From Zoroaster sp. YZ-2022 (lineage: Eukaryota; Echinodermata; Asteroidea; Forcipulatida; Zoroasteridae): 64,000 bases of DNA. Shown here piece after piece: positions 1-11,562 of the stretch. The stretch covers positions 25,186,715-25,250,714 of the forward strand of contig CM055819.1 of NCBI GenBank assembly GCA_029582265.1. Direction: 5' to 3'. The first letter of the stretch is position 1, and the number at the start of each line of letters is the position of its first letter. The notes under the pieces are model-generated. The model saw only the letters and a program-made list of their open reading frames with translations, searched no databases and had not been told where the DNA came from. The translations under genes were made by a program, and so were the position numbers.

Positions 1-312
1 CAACTCTGGTGCTCAAGGCATTTTATCATTACCCCTGCTCATAAGGCTATAAATCATTCCTGAAACCATCTCTGCAGCTCCCAGAGTATACAGCCCCAAA
101 TTGCTGCCATTACAGCGTTTACATGGGGGGCTAATCAACCAACCCCAGTTCTGAAATTCCATTTAACCCTGGGTGGAGAGAAGCAATTATGGTTAAGTGT
201 CTTCCTCAAGGACACAGTGTCACCGGCCGATTCGGAACTCAATATTCTGCTGCTAACACCAGAACTTGAGGTCTGGTGGTTAGAATCCGCTGCGACCGGC
301 CACGACGGCTCC
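1..312 (-). mobile_element. tRNA-derived SINE, minus strand, cut by window edge
   Basis: Complement of the SINE at 17092-17458. The tRNA-like head lies at about 225-312 and the body (the segment on aagcaattatggttaagtgtc and cctgctcataaggct) runs to base 1, with the tail outside the window. The head is degraded. It is followed by the same flank (acaagcaccaactttacagt) that precedes the SINEs at 17092 and 24740, so this is the same insertion inherited in an inverted copy. Confidence 0.75.
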
Positions 313-666
313 ACAAGCACCAACTTTACAGTAAATCATGCAATTAACTTTATGATTTTCTTTTTTGTAACAACACCGACTTCTTAGATAAGTTGCTATA
401 ACATAAAATCACAGATGTTCGTAAACAACAAATTGAGAGTTACAAAATCCCTTTACTATTTATTATGCAAAATCAGGTGGTTAAACAACTTTCCATTTTT
501 CACACAAGCACCAACTTTACAGTAAACTGCATACAAATTTTACCTATGATTTATGCAAACTGCAACCGTAATTAATACCTCATATTAAAAGCCAAAAGCA
601 GGAGTTCGTTATTTCACGAAAAGGGCGACTATTTGCCACGTACATGGGCGATACATGAACACATGG

Positions 667-882
667 GCGGATCCAGAACATTTTTTAGGGGCTGAGAACC
701 CAAAACAAAATTTTTTTTTCAGTACCACAAAATTTAATTGAAATAATCAAAGGGAGAGAAAATGAAAGCACACTGTGGGAATGCGAAAAGGTCGTTTTCC
801 ACCCTTCCCTCTTTTCTCCTTTTTTTTTATATATTATTTTTTAACGTTTTAGGGGTCTACAGCCCTTAGTCTCTGGATCCGG
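667..882 (-). mobile_element. Short element with GGATCC-containing inverted ends
   Basis: Begins gggcggatccag and ends ctctggatccggcc, an imperfect inverted pair. Inside are a 'ggggctgagaaccc' stretch and a purine/pyrimidine-rich core. The same element sits in opposite orientation at about 11298-11562, 16598-16843 and 24204-24466. No coding capacity is seen; the family is not identified. Confidence 0.5.
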
Positions 883-1484
883 CCACGATGAACCAATTTA
901 ACTTTACAACTTGTTCGATCATTACCCACTGTAGTTGGTTGATATTTCCCCAACACACCCGCGTACCCGTATTGGTAGTGATGGGGAGTACAGGTCACTG
1001 GAGCACAAACGACGCATCGCCGGCACCATGGTGCAGTGTCTGTCACTACGCAGGAGGCAACCTTGAACCTTGCCATAGTGACGCCTGGGCACCCCGGCGT
1101 TTGGTCCTGTCCCCTGATGTGCTGGAATGCTTTCGAAAGCGGAGATGATAGTCGTACTGTAAGGTATTCGTGTTGTTTGTCTCTTTGGCGAGGTAGGCGC
1201 CAGTCCCTCAGCCGAAGCGGCGGCTGCTTAGCAACAACGCGAACGAATTCTCTGTTCTTTACTGTTCACAATCACAGTTTATGCCGTTAGGCTTCAACAA
1301 ATTGTTGGGTAGGCCTCAGTCCGAAATAGAATAGCACGAGAAAACCGGGGTTGACAACCCCGTCTACCATTAACAAATCAATTAAATCTTAAAATAATTT
1401 CAGACACTAAATTTCAGAACTTGTATTCAACAGACAGGTGCCCAATACATTGTGAACAAAGCACTGAGCTTCAACCCTTTTTTT

Positions 1485-1984
1485 NNNNNNNNNNNNNNNN
1501 NNNNNNNNNNNNNNNNNNNNNNNNNNNNNNNNNNNNNNNNNNNNNNNNNNNNNNNNNNNNNNNNNNNNNNNNNNNNNNNNNNNNNNNNNNNNNNNNNNNN
1601 NNNNNNNNNNNNNNNNNNNNNNNNNNNNNNNNNNNNNNNNNNNNNNNNNNNNNNNNNNNNNNNNNNNNNNNNNNNNNNNNNNNNNNNNNNNNNNNNNNNN
1701 NNNNNNNNNNNNNNNNNNNNNNNNNNNNNNNNNNNNNNNNNNNNNNNNNNNNNNNNNNNNNNNNNNNNNNNNNNNNNNNNNNNNNNNNNNNNNNNNNNNN
1801 NNNNNNNNNNNNNNNNNNNNNNNNNNNNNNNNNNNNNNNNNNNNNNNNNNNNNNNNNNNNNNNNNNNNNNNNNNNNNNNNNNNNNNNNNNNNNNNNNNNN
1901 NNNNNNNNNNNNNNNNNNNNNNNNNNNNNNNNNNNNNNNNNNNNNNNNNNNNNNNNNNNNNNNNNNNNNNNNNNNNNNNNNNNN
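1485..1984. other. Assembly gap (500 N)
   Basis: A run of exactly 500 unknown bases, typical of a scaffold gap of nominal size. Reading frames that span it are meaningless. The left end of the TTAA element ending at 2550 is hidden here. Confidence 0.99.
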
Positions 1985-2550
1985 AGACGGACACCCACAT
2001 TTAGTTTACTAGCATATAAATTGGCGAGTTTCCCTTGGGAATTATAGCCAGGAGGCGTATTTCGTGTTGCGTCTTTAGAAGTCCACCGAGCCCTCTAAAG
2101 AATTCTTCATCGTATTTACACGTCATTCGAGCATGGAGGAAGAATTACTTCCTCCATTATCCGAGTGGCATGGTACCGAGGAACAATGGTGCACGGAAAT
2201 TGGTCTATAGAAATCTTGATTCGCCAGCTTTACAGATTTCAATGGAGACAAAGAAAAAGGTGTGGAACAGGTTTACGAGTGCCCAAACCCCACCCCCCCC
2301 CCAACCACCAATGCGAGCGTGTGTACACGGCCCCCGCTATCGTGCCGAACAATTGTTGCACAATAACACGTCGACCGAATGGCATGTTTTCACGTCACCC
2401 GAAAGGACAATGGAAGCTTCCACAACGTGTGGCCACATCAACCGAGCATGCATACAAATATTCCCGAGTTACCTATGGCGTGTTTAGACGCTCTCCGATC
2501 CGCGGTGCAAAAATTTTTTGTGTGTATACACGGCCTCCGACGCGAACTGG
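1985..2550. mobile_element. TTAA-type MITE (CCAGTTCGCGTCGG family), left end in gap
   Basis: The right terminus ccgacgcgaactgg is followed by TTAA (2551-2554) and then by GPCR 3' flank. The body matches the complete copy at 38527-39247. No transposase is seen; family membership (piggyBac-like by TTAA target) is inference. Confidence 0.75.
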
Positions 2551-2554
2551 TTAA

Positions 2555-3800
2555 ATTCCACATTAAACTGAATACACACATAACTGAATGGAAATAAATG
2601 ACACTGACAACAATCGTAGTTAATGGTAAAATGCTTGCATGTTCTTGAACTTCATAACCACATTTCCAACCTGGCTTATCATATCTCAACCCTGACACTT
2701 GAGGGCGCTAATACAATAATGCAGACACAACACATGTCTTGATTCAAAGAGAGTTGATCCTCGTAGAAGCAGTTTTGCCAACAATACCAATGATGTACCA
2801 TCCCTTCAAACTGTAAATCTGATGTGTGTTTGCTATTGGACCTGTATGAAGTTCAAACTAGGGGTGTGCTCAGTCTAGCTGAGCTGGACATCTTTTCAGA
2901 CTCCACGCTCCTTGAATTTAACTCTGGCCCGCGGAACTTGTCATCATCAAATTGTTACATACGACCAACTGATCCGGTGAATAGCCATCAAAGCTGGTGC
3001 GCAAGGCAGACGATAAACAAGGGAATAACCAAAATGATAAATGAATAAGGAAACCAGCAATTGATGACAAAGGACACAGGTTGAGACATTCTGTATAATA
3101 ATTATAACAATAATTACATGAATTTATTTATACCAATCTCAACGGGTGACTACAAGTGAATGACATTAATTTAGGAAATAATAAATCAAGACATGAAGTG
3201 GTTTACAGCAGAAATAAATCAACAAATAAGTATTCGGCCGAATATTAAATCATTACCATAAAGAAATTGGAATGCCAGCTTGCTTGGTCAACGCATCAGG
3301 GGCTCGGGAAGGGGGGGTGCTCCAGCGCTTACCACCAGGCACCTTGTTGAACAGAGTAGGTAGCCCTCTGGGGAACATCACAGCCCATCAGTATAGCTCA
3401 GAGTAGGTAGTCATAGAGTAGACAGACTAGGTAGGCACGTCAACCATGCCCAAGGATCGTCCAGTGAGGGGAGTAGCAGCGCCAGCCCCCATGGTAGCAC
3501 CGGTCAGGCTCCCGTCCCGAGGTAACCTGAATCGAAGGAGGCCTCGATCAGCGAGGGTGGACATTGTCATTTTATACCCACATCAGTATTGATCCAAGCG
3601 GGACCACTTGCTTACAATATAACTTTGTATAAGAACTATAGATGTGAGCTGTTACCAAGACATTGGTAGAGAAAGTTAAGAAACTAAAGGATTAACGGCT
3701 CAGTAAACATGAGCTGAAAATAACTTTAAGGGGCACAAACTGTGACCGTAACAATATGAGCTTTGTTGAAAAAAAAAGTCATGTTTTGCTTCAGAGTCTA
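2555..3800. repeat. Duplicated GPCR 3' flank and spacer, non-coding
   Basis: 2555-2960 matches the 3' flank after the GPCRs at 33473, 38247, 50762 and 53987. 2961-3800 matches 54660-55527 almost continuously (markers: gatccggtgaatagccatc, ggtgactacaagtgaatgac, agtattcggccgaatatt). No open frame of note is present. Confidence 0.75.
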
Positions 3801-3819
3801 TAATCGGTCAAATTAGACA

Positions 3820-3960
3820 AAACCAACCAACCCCAAACTTGCATGGAGCCACAAACCTTGAACAGCAAAAATTGAGGGACCACCAGCTCAACAGCTGCAC
3901 AGAGCTCACATGAATGTGACCAAATGGCTCATACATGTGTCACCACAGCTTTCTGCAGTG
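3820..3960 (+). pseudogene. Decayed GPCR fragment (third intracellular loop to TM6)
   Basis: The stretch with ggagccacaaaccttgaaca, accagctcaacagctgcac and tgtcaccacagctttct matches the loop 3/TM6 coding sequence of the intact receptors (ggagccagaaacctagaaga, accagctcaacagctgcacc, tgtcaccacggctttctt). Frame is lost by indels and the rest of the gene is missing. A similar remnant lies at 42055-42175, so this is an old pseudogene carried along in cassette duplications. Confidence 0.7.
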
Positions 3961-4831
3961 TGCAAACAGTGAGTGAGTTATAGTGCATAATGAGTAGATG
4001 TGTCTGACAAATGGTTACGTTTTGTTGGTCCCATAAAGCAAGTAAGTATACTCTTTAGGTAAGATGTCTGTCAATACAGAGTCTTTAATTAACAACCCGT
4101 GAAAGTTTCATCTAATTTCAAGAAAATAGAACTCGGTGGATATGCATTCAGATTTGTCGTATTCACTCCAACATGGAATTTACGTCTCCGGTAGACAACA
4201 ATTTATTTTTTTAGATAATTTGATCAATTGCACTAAAATGATAATACCTGAGACAGAAATATACATGTATCAATTTATGTTTGTTCCCATCATCAATTTA
4301 AATACACCAAGTAAGTTTCATGTAAATTTGAAATCATTTACATTACTCAAGAATAGCATTAGTGTAAGCATTATAGGCAGTTTTTACTATGGGTAATTGC
4401 CTGAAAACAAAAGTTGTGAATTATTATCTAAAAGCTTACTTGGTTTGAAGATCTAATGGTACCAAACATTCTGTGAACTTATTCTGTCTCAAATGCTGTC
4501 TTTTTCAAGAAAACATGAACGTGTTGTTGACAATTTACAAATTTAAGAAATAACACTACATGTACTTTTCAACATTAGAATGCATACAAACAAAGCTGGA
4601 CATTGTTTTGCTATTTTCTCATAAACCATACAAGTAAATAAGCTGAAACTTTCACAGGTTGTTTTTATACATGTATCTCTTCACTCTTATAAAGTATAGA
4701 TGCCCTTTAGACATTTTACCATTAGTGTACACCCCCCTTCAATGTAATATGAAGGCATTTTTCTAGCACCATAATTTAGGCAAAGAAGCTGTTACTACAA
4801 AAACTGTTTTTATTGAAGTTGATGCTGACAG
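3961..4831. repeat. Cassette spacer, non-coding
   Basis: AT-rich spacer shared with 28321-29190, 42180-42520, 7690-7882 plus 8766-9230, and 44270-44470 plus 46101-46575 (markers: tcgtattcactccaacatg, ttactcaagaatagcattag, ctaatggtaccaaacattct). The small open frame at 4136-4396 is not conserved between copies. The block joins GPCR sequence near 4832. Confidence 0.7.
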
Positions 4832-5513
4832 CCTCAGTGGCCACTCTGTACTGAGCCTCACATTGGCAAATTTTGAACGCTTTATTGGAATCAACCGACC
4901 TTTGCAGTATCCAAACTACTTCACTAGGAGAAAGATTACCCTGTTATTACTTGCTATTTGGGTTATTCCACCCATGGTGCATTTGCCTCGTACAGTTTTT
5001 ATCATCATCCAGTACCAATCAGATAACTGCTCATTTAAAAACAGTGCAGGTAAAACCATTTTTGGCATTGTGTCAATGATAGTGTTTCTTCTACCGGCTG
5101 GAGCTACATTTTGGATGTACATCAGAATCCTTGCCAACCTCAAACAAGGAGCCAGAAACCTAGAAGAGCAAGGAATCCAGGGACCAGCTCAACAGCTGCA
5201 CCAAGCTCACAAGAAAGTCACCAGCACTCTTGCTGTTGTCACCACGGCTTTCTTTATTTTTGTGGTGCCTGGAGCAGTCTGGTTCTTCATGGATCCATTG
5301 TTACATGGTTCTGATATAACTAGTAACAGTGATCGTGTCATCATTTGGAGCATATTTACTTTCATAGCATTGGTGAATTCTGCTATAAATCCAGTATTGT
5401 ATGGATTCAAATATGAACAGCTTCAGAAAGCATTCAAGTCTATGGTGTGCAGATGTGATCGATGGAGACAACCAAATCAAGTTGGTCCAGAAATGCAAAC
5501 AGTTGAATCTTAG
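4832..5513 (+). pseudogene. 5'-truncated rhodopsin-class GPCR
   Basis: Homology to the full receptors begins at the end of TM3 (SVLSLTLANFERF) and continues to the native stop TAG at 5511-5513. TM4, TM5, loop 3, TM6, TM7 and the C-tail are open and intact, including the ERF version of the DRY motif, the TM4 Trp, NPVLY in TM7 and the cationic tail after TM7. TM1-TM3 are absent: upstream of 4832 lies spacer sequence that elsewhere (about 9220 and 46570) continues into other spacer. There is no proper start codon, so it cannot make a seven-helix receptor. The open frame over about 220 codons means that the truncation is fairly recent or that gene conversion has refreshed it. Confidence 0.85.
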
Positions 5514-5678
5514 TAACAATCACAATATAATGGGCACTGTTTATTTAATACAAGTTCTAGCATTTAGAGTGATTATTTTTAAGATTTAATTTTTATTTGT
5601 TAAAGGTAATGAATACGATTTATAAATTAAAAAATCCAAATAGTTGAATTGTATTGTGAAACTTACCGTACTACATTT
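5514..5678. repeat. GPCR 3' flank
   Basis: Matches the sequence after the other receptor stops (aagttctag, ttaagatttaattttgattt, taccgtactacatttaat). No gene seen. Confidence 0.6.
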
Positions 5679-6053
5679 AATAATAATAATAATAATAATA
5701 ATAATGTGGACTTATATAGCGCACGTATCCACCAAACTGGTGCTCAAGGCACAATTACATTATTACCCCTGCTCATCAGGCTCTTAAATCATTCCTGAAA
5801 CCATCTCGGCTCCCTGGGGAGTATACAGCTCAATTGCTGCCATTACAGCGCATATAGGGCTAATCAAACACAACAACCAACTCTGCCCTCACAGGTACCC
5901 ATTTACCCCTGGGTGGAGAGAAGCAATTATGGTCAAGTGTCTTGCTCAAGGACACAAGCACCATGGTCGCGGTTGGGATTTGAACCCACATTCTGACGAC
6001 TCAGCCATCAGAACACAAATCCGATGCACTAAACTGCTCGACCATGGCACTCC
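5679..6053 (-). mobile_element. tRNA-derived SINE, minus strand, full length
   Basis: Read on the minus strand it starts with a tRNA-like head (ggagtgccatggtcgagcag, B-box-like gggttcaaatccca at about 5975-5990). The body is shared with the other copies (gaagcaattatggtcaagtg in + sense), and the tail is a (TTA)n run, seen as (TAA)n at 5679-5704. A paralogous copy with the same flanks sits at 40691-41066, so the insertion predates duplication of this block. Confidence 0.85.
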
Positions 6054-6643
6054 ATTGCGTAAAAGCTAATGATGGTATCAATCTTCATTTGAAATAATTG
6101 TGTCTGATCGAGGCTGTCATTTTTGAAAAAAGTGAAATAACTTCCAGTTTGAATTTAGGAGTTCTCTTTCTCAAATTCTACTGAATACACGCATACGTAC
6201 ATGTAACTGAATGGAAATAAATGACACTGACAACAATCTTAATTAACGGTAAAATGCTTGCATGTCCTTGAACTTCGTAATCACATTTCCAACCTGGTTT
6301 ATATAATTATCATATCTCAACCCTGAGGGCGCTAATACAATAATGCAGACACAACACATGTCTTGATTCAAAGAGAGTTAATACTTGTAGAAGCAGTTTT
6401 GTCCAACAATACCAATGATATATCATCCCTTCAAACTGTAAATCTGATGTGCGTTTGCTACTGGACCTGTTTGAAGTTGAAACTCACTTCTTTTTGCTAA
6501 CTGTTTATTTGTAATATTTGCTGATCAAACTCAACTGAATTATGCTTACACACATGCTATAAAAGCATTACCAAACATGGCTGATGAATATATTAAGATA
6601 ATCACGTCATTACTTGTTGTGATGGTATAGTCTGAAAAGACTC
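6054..6643. repeat. GPCR 3' flank, older copy
   Basis: Same order of markers as in the other 3' flanks (gctaatgatggtatcaatct, gaataaatgacactgacaac-like segment, gatgtgcgtttgctactgga), with extra divergence. It pairs with 41067-41640 and 43390-43740. Non-coding. Confidence 0.7.
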
Positions 6644-6800
6644 ATGTATTTGTACATGTATTATTTGATTTCTGGCTTTTTCATACATATGTCGCATGAA
6701 AACTCTGTGCAGTGTCACCAACATCCGGAGTCTGAATCCAGCTCTTGTAGATGCATTTGTTTCTGTGTGTATCGGTTCCTTTTGTTACGTACATTGCACT
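6644..6800 (+). pseudogene. Decayed GPCR fragment (TM1-TM2 region)
   Basis: The frame from about 6696 reads SVTNIRSLNPALVDAFVSV, which lines up with NVTNLMILNLAIADALVST of the intact receptors (TM2 with its Asp). The nucleotide match is clear (gtgtcaccaac...ctgaatc...gcattt/ggtttct). TM1 is barely recognisable and downstream helices are missing. It forms an ancient decayed gene together with the paralogous remnant at 41700-42175. Confidence 0.6.
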
Positions 6801-6984
6801 GTGGAGCCAATTGCACTTCACAATGTACTCCATAACTTTCTCAGCTGCTACTATCTGTGTCCATGCACTCTGTGCTAGCTGAGCTGGACATATGTGAGAC
6901 TCCATCAAGCCCCAAGAATTTAACGCTGGACCTGTTGAGCTTGTCATCATCGTAGGAGCTTTGATGAAAAACAGTCATGTTTTG

Positions 6985-7510
6985 CTTATAATCTACCTCC
7001 TCTCTCCACACAAAGTCCACAGCGACGATGCATGTCTTGCACAGCTCTTCTCACCATAGCTGGGTCATTGCGCAGAATGTTGACTTCGTGGGTGATACGA
7101 TCCTGTAACTCATCAATATCTCGAGGACATGTGGAAGGTGTTGGTGCCTAAAGGGTTAATGATCTTATCAAATAAAATCATTATCATGAATAAGATATGT
7201 TTTCTTTCAATTATTTAAATGTGTGTCCTGTAACCTACGTATCTTGTCTCTGTTTGGATATGAGCCCAATTCCTCTGGATGTTTGCCCATTGGGCCCATT
7301 ATTCACCAACCTGCACATTTTGGAATTTGATGTTCCATTTTCAAGACAATGGTGCTCAGTGATGTGTGATCGCATGAATGCAAGGATGGTATCAATGGAA
7401 AGCTAATAGCTCCTACCTCATGATGCAATCATGTTTATAATAATAAATCTCATAACCTGGTCATATTAACCCATTATTTGTGGATTACCTTTTTTTTGAG
7501 TCGCCCTGTA
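6985..7510 (-). pseudogene. Mariner/IS630-like transposase remnant
   Basis: The minus strand of about 6990-7145 reads ITHEVNILRNDPAMVRRAVQ followed by MHRRCGLCVERGG. This resembles the extreme C-terminus of DDE (IS630/Tc1/mariner) transposases, whose last residues are commonly RRxxLCxxxxGxH. At the other edge, 7494-7512 reads ttttttgagtcgccctgtat, whose complement (TACAGGG...) looks like a terminal repeat of that superfamily. The DDE catalytic core is absent, so this is an internally deleted copy. Family-level assignment is inference. Confidence 0.45.
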
Positions 7511-7882
7511 TATTAAAAACGACTCCTAGCATACCCATTCCCTAAACACATACAAAAATAATTCATGTGTCCCACACTTGTACTAATCCAATAACTAAGA
7601 ACAATAGGCACAATACCAACTGGTGATATTGGCACTACAGCAGTCAACTCAAACCAAAAGGTTTCATCAGAAAATAGAAAATAGAAAACTGGATCATTTG
7701 TCGTATTCACTCCAACATGAAATTTACGTCTCCGGTAGACAACAATTTATTTTTTGAAATAATGTGATCAATTGCACTAAAATGATAACACCTGACACAG
7801 AAATATATCAAGGGATGTTTAATCAATACCATCATCAACTTAAATACAGCAAGTAAGTTTCATATAAATCTGTAATCGTTTA
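7511..7882. repeat. Duplicated spacer block
   Basis: Matches 44114-44460 closely (markers: actcctagcat, gtgtcccacacttgtactaa, caaaccaaaaggtttcatca). A minus-strand open frame (7513-7710) exists in both copies, but I recognise no domain in it. Confidence 0.65.
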
Positions 7883-8765
7883 GGCCGTTTGTTTTTTATT
7901 ACTTGGATTACGGATTTGTAAGCTACAAAAAATGAGCGGGGATCGGGGTAAAAAAAAAAAAAAAAAAAAGAAAATGACCGGGATTACGGAATTTCGAGCT
8001 CACGAAATCGGGCGGGGCGAAAAAAAAAAATAAATAAATTAAAAAAATACCGAAGGCACGCAGGCGGCTTCTAAAACACGTACATTATACACAATTTATG
8101 TAGACAAAAGCAGAAAGTCACTGAATGAATGTCGCGAGTGTTTAGGCTTAACAAAATGTTCTGTTTCCGGTTTCTGACCGACCCTAACTTTACGCCGCGA
8201 CCCTAAACTTTTTACATTATTCGGCTTGAAAAAAAAAGCAGCAAGATGCACCAAGTCTCGGCAGCGGCCGCCATTGTAAACAGCAGATGCACACACGCTG
8301 ATGCTCTGCCCAAATTCGCACACACAGACCATTTGTTGACACAGCAATCGATTGCATGAGTTTGGGCCGTGAGGTCAAGTCGCGCGATGCACGTACATGT
8401 AGTTGTTACTAAATGGCCAATGTATGCACTTGGGCAAATAGTATAGTCTATAAACGGACTCGCACTTTTGTACGTGAATGCATAACATTGGTCTGGTTTC
8501 CATCATACATCGGCCGCGATTTTTTTCTCCGTTCACTGGCTCACGGTACGTGTACACATTTACTGTACATGTATTGCAGGGATCTTGTTGTATTTGAAGA
8601 AAATGTGATCTAAAAGTATTGTTTTGTACACGATGGTGTTTTGTACGCGATCGGTGGCACTGTTGTAAGTGTTGTGGATTTTTTCTTTTTCTTTTTTTTT
8701 CTTTTCAGAAACGCGATTTTTTCGAGCGGCGATTCCGTAATCCAAGTTATTAAAAAAACATGGCC
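7883..8765. mobile_element. Non-autonomous PIF/Harbinger-like element, TTA duplication
   Basis: Inverted ends of about 34 bp: left ggccgttt...acttggattacgga, right tccgtaatccaagt...catggcc. It is flanked by TTA on both sides (7880-7882 and 8766-8768). Empty paralogous sites exist (4340 and 29130 regions, 'atttacattactc'). GGCC-type ends with a 3-bp TTA duplication are known for PIF/Harbinger elements. The inside holds A- and T-runs and a GC-richer centre without transposase similarity. The open frames inside are not supported as genes. Confidence 0.75.
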
Positions 8766-10300
8766 TTACATTACTCAAGAATAGCATTAGTGTAAGCATT
8801 ATAGGCAGTTTATACTATGGGTAATTGCCTGAAAACAAATGTTGTGAATTATTATCTTAAAACTTACTTGGTTTGAAGATCTAATGGTACCAAACATTCT
8901 GTGAACTTATTCCATCTCAAATGCTGTCTTTTTCAAGAAAACGTGAACATTTTGTTGACAATTTTCAAATTTTAAGAAATAACACTTTTCAACATAAGAA
9001 TGCGTACAGACAAAGCTGGAAATTGGAGATTGTTTTGCTGTTTTATTGTAAACCATACAAGTAAATATACATGTAGGCTAAAACTTTCACAGGTCGGGTT
9101 TGTATCTCTTCACTTTTTAGACATTTTACCAGTAGTGTATATGAAGTCATTTTTCTAGCACCATACTTCAGACAAAGAAGCTGTTGCTACAAAAACTGTT
9201 TTTATTGAAATTGATGCTGACAGCCTTGTATAACTCTTGATTTGGACTTGAATCCAAAATCATCCGATTTTAACCAATTCGGACTTGAATCATCATGTAC
9301 AATAACTCGGACTCGGACTCAACCCAATTTGGACTCGCGTTCCCTGTCACAATAACCCTCGAGCTTAGCAATGGCCAAAAGACTAAGTGAGGTAGAATTC
9401 TGACACTCCCCCCACCTAAAGTCTGTTCCTCCCCCAAGTAAATCCTGGGTCCCCCTATTCACACTGCAGAACCAACCCCAGTCACACCATATCAAATGAT
9501 GCAAACACAAAGTACGTACATATTGTACATTGAGCGCCCTGCACATCTTTAAAAGTACATGTATGTACACCCTTATTTCACATAATTACTTAATTAAGAG
9601 CAAATTTTTATATTTGGTCTACACAATGAGTATATTTTTGCCTTTAATTTGGAATTCGGAAAAAAAAACTGACCTTAGGAAGTGTGTGATTTGATGTGGA
9701 ATGACCCTTTGCTGCTAAGTTCATCTGAAATCTTGAGTCTGAGTGCGAGTCCAAATTGGTTGGGATCTGTGTACACTTGTACATGTATGTACTAAAAAAA
9801 AATTTAACTACGTGTAATAAAGCTCACTACAGAAATGTCACCAATAAGGAAACCAATTTGTTAATTGCGAGGGAAAATAATTGAATGTTGTAAAAACAGT
9901 TCTATCGCATCATATTTAGCAAACTAGTTTACTACAGGATATGAAAATCCCTTACTGTATATTGTCCATTAGGGTCCAAAAAGTTGTGCGGCGGGCATCC
10001 TTGATGTAGCACCAACACAACCTCACTTCTTCCCGATAACCAACATGGTGATATTTCCTGCAATTTGACATGAAATAAATAAAAGCATGTTTTAATTACT
10101 GAACAACAGAGCTGTAATAAATTCAAATGTACTCTACAGGTACATGTACATTGTACATGTAGGCACCTCTGTTCTGAGGAATGCAAAGCTCATACACCAA
10201 TTTTTTCCTACTTTAATTACATTGTAGTACACTGTAGTACATGTACATGTAGTACTAGGAGGGCAGTGGGTGTTGTCATGTGTACATTGTACATGAATGC
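8766..10300. repeat. Duplicated cassette spacer
   Basis: Continues the block interrupted by the MITE, and matches 46113-47790 and, further along, 29340-29816 plus 30877-31190. Markers are ggtaccaaacattctgtgaac, tggacttgaatccaaaatca, gatatgaaaatcccttactg, tccaaaa(a)gttgtgcgg and gagggcagtgggtgttgtc. It contains degenerate ggactc hexamer runs near 9300 and acatgtac simple repeats near 10140-10260. The open frame at 9932-10186 (minus) recurs in paralogues but shows no domain. The block is cut off at 10300 by the YR/SGNH array. Confidence 0.7.
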
Positions 10301-10912
10301 ATTTTTCGAAGCTAGTGTTCCAGATGCAAGCATCGGAGGCGTTCTCGACGATTTGTATCCGGTAAATTATCGTTGGAATTTGTGCAAGGACAAATCTCCA
10401 AGGACAATATTATTTTCCTTTTCAATTTGTGAAGGATAATTCATATTGGACTTGGGTTCTCCAGCTGCAATTTTTGGTTTAAAAACAATTGACTATCAAC
10501 ATTATCCAGCGGATTTTGTTCATCGAGTTTGTTTTTTCTGTGGATTTCTACGTAACAGCGGCTCAGTTCTTCAATGCCACTGTTACACAAATAAAAGTTC
10601 TCTCCGTTTCCTCATGTAGTTTTCTATGAGGCCGCATAGTTCCACTTGTCTTTAGTAATTTCGTGGATATATATATTCAGTTATTGGATTGACAACTTTG
10701 ACGTCTCTGTGGTCGCGGCAATTTGAGCTACCGAACATTATTACAGTAACGTTATAGGCATACATGTAGCTAGGCCTCCACTGTTCGGCCTGAGTTTTAA
10801 CTTAACGGATAGAACGTCTGACTATTGTTTTTTTTTCCAGTGTACAAAACTGTTATCTTCAATTTCATCAGCACTTTTACACGGGGGTTGCTTCAACTTT
10901 TCCGGCACTTAT

Positions 10913-11155
10913 TCATTCGGACTGAGGTCTACCCGTAACTTGTGATTGGAACAGTAAAGACAGAGAATTTGTTGCGTTGTTGTAACTGCCGGCTGAGGGA
11001 TATGCCTTGGCCGAAGAGACAAACACGAATGCCAGCACGGCTATCATCGCCGCTGAAGCAGTCAGCACATCGAGGACAGGGACCAAGGCAACGCCGGGGT
11101 GCCAGGCGTCCGACGGCGGCTCAAGGTCGGCCTCCTGCGAGTGACACTGCACCAT
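10913..11155 (-). other. Recurrent minus-strand open frame, uncertain
   Basis: 80 codons with a hydrophobic stretch (VALVPVLDVLTASAAMIAVL). Related frames lie at 16198-16542 and 23843-24151. Start, end and length differ between copies through small indels, and the diverged copy at 850-1290 does not keep the frame. No domain is recognised. It may simply be a chance frame in a GC-richer segment. Confidence 0.2.
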
Positions 11156-11297
11156 GAGTGGCCGGCAGTCGTCGTTTGTGCTCCAGTGACCGCGGTACTC
11201 CCATCACTACCAACACAGTAGCGGGTGTGTTGGGAAATATCCAACCAGCTACAGTGGGCAATGATCGGGCAAGTTGTAAAGTTAATGGTTCATCATT

Positions 11298-11562
11298 GGC
11301 GGGGGGTAAGGGGGGTAAGGGGGCTGTAGCCCCCCCCCGTAAAATCGTTTAAAAAAAAACTAATTAAAAAAAAAGGAGAGAAAGAGAGGAGAGAGAGAGG
11401 GGGAGGGGAGGGGAAGAGAGGGGAAGAACGCACTCGCATTCCCACAGTGTGCTTTGTTTTTCTCTCCCTTTGATTATTTCATTGTAATTTTTGTAGTACT
11501 GAAAGATAATTGTTTTGGGGTTCTCAGCCCCCCCCCCTAAAAAATGTTCTGGATCCGCCCAT
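11298..11562. mobile_element. GGATCC-ended short element, unit 1
   Basis: Right end ctggatccgcccatg at about 11550. The left end is degraded to ggcggggggtaagggg. The core is purine-rich (ggagag/gaggg) followed by ttctcagcccccccc. Same element as 16598-16843 and 24204-24466. Confidence 0.45.

Larger units (their letters stand above)
1..1484 (-). repeat. Inverted, diverged fragment of the YR/SGNH tandem unit
   Basis: The reverse complement of this stretch matches the 5' half of the tandem units further right. The block at 890-1300 is the complement of the block ending near 11290, 16590 and 24200; the G-rich insertion at 667-882 and the SINE at the left edge are in the same relative order. Divergence is clearly higher than among the + strand units. 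Reading frames on either strand across 850-1290 are not conserved in frame with the other units, so I call no gene. The fragment ends in a T-run at the assembly gap. Confidence 0.75.

Noticed and set aside
1407..2047. Long open frames on both strands across the N run
   Set aside because: They consist almost entirely of unknown residues from the 500-N gap.
7513..7710. Minus-strand frame (FSDETFWFEL...) as a transposase DDE segment
   Set aside because: Only a four-residue resemblance to SDE-type motifs, with no continuing similarity. Left as unassigned spacer.
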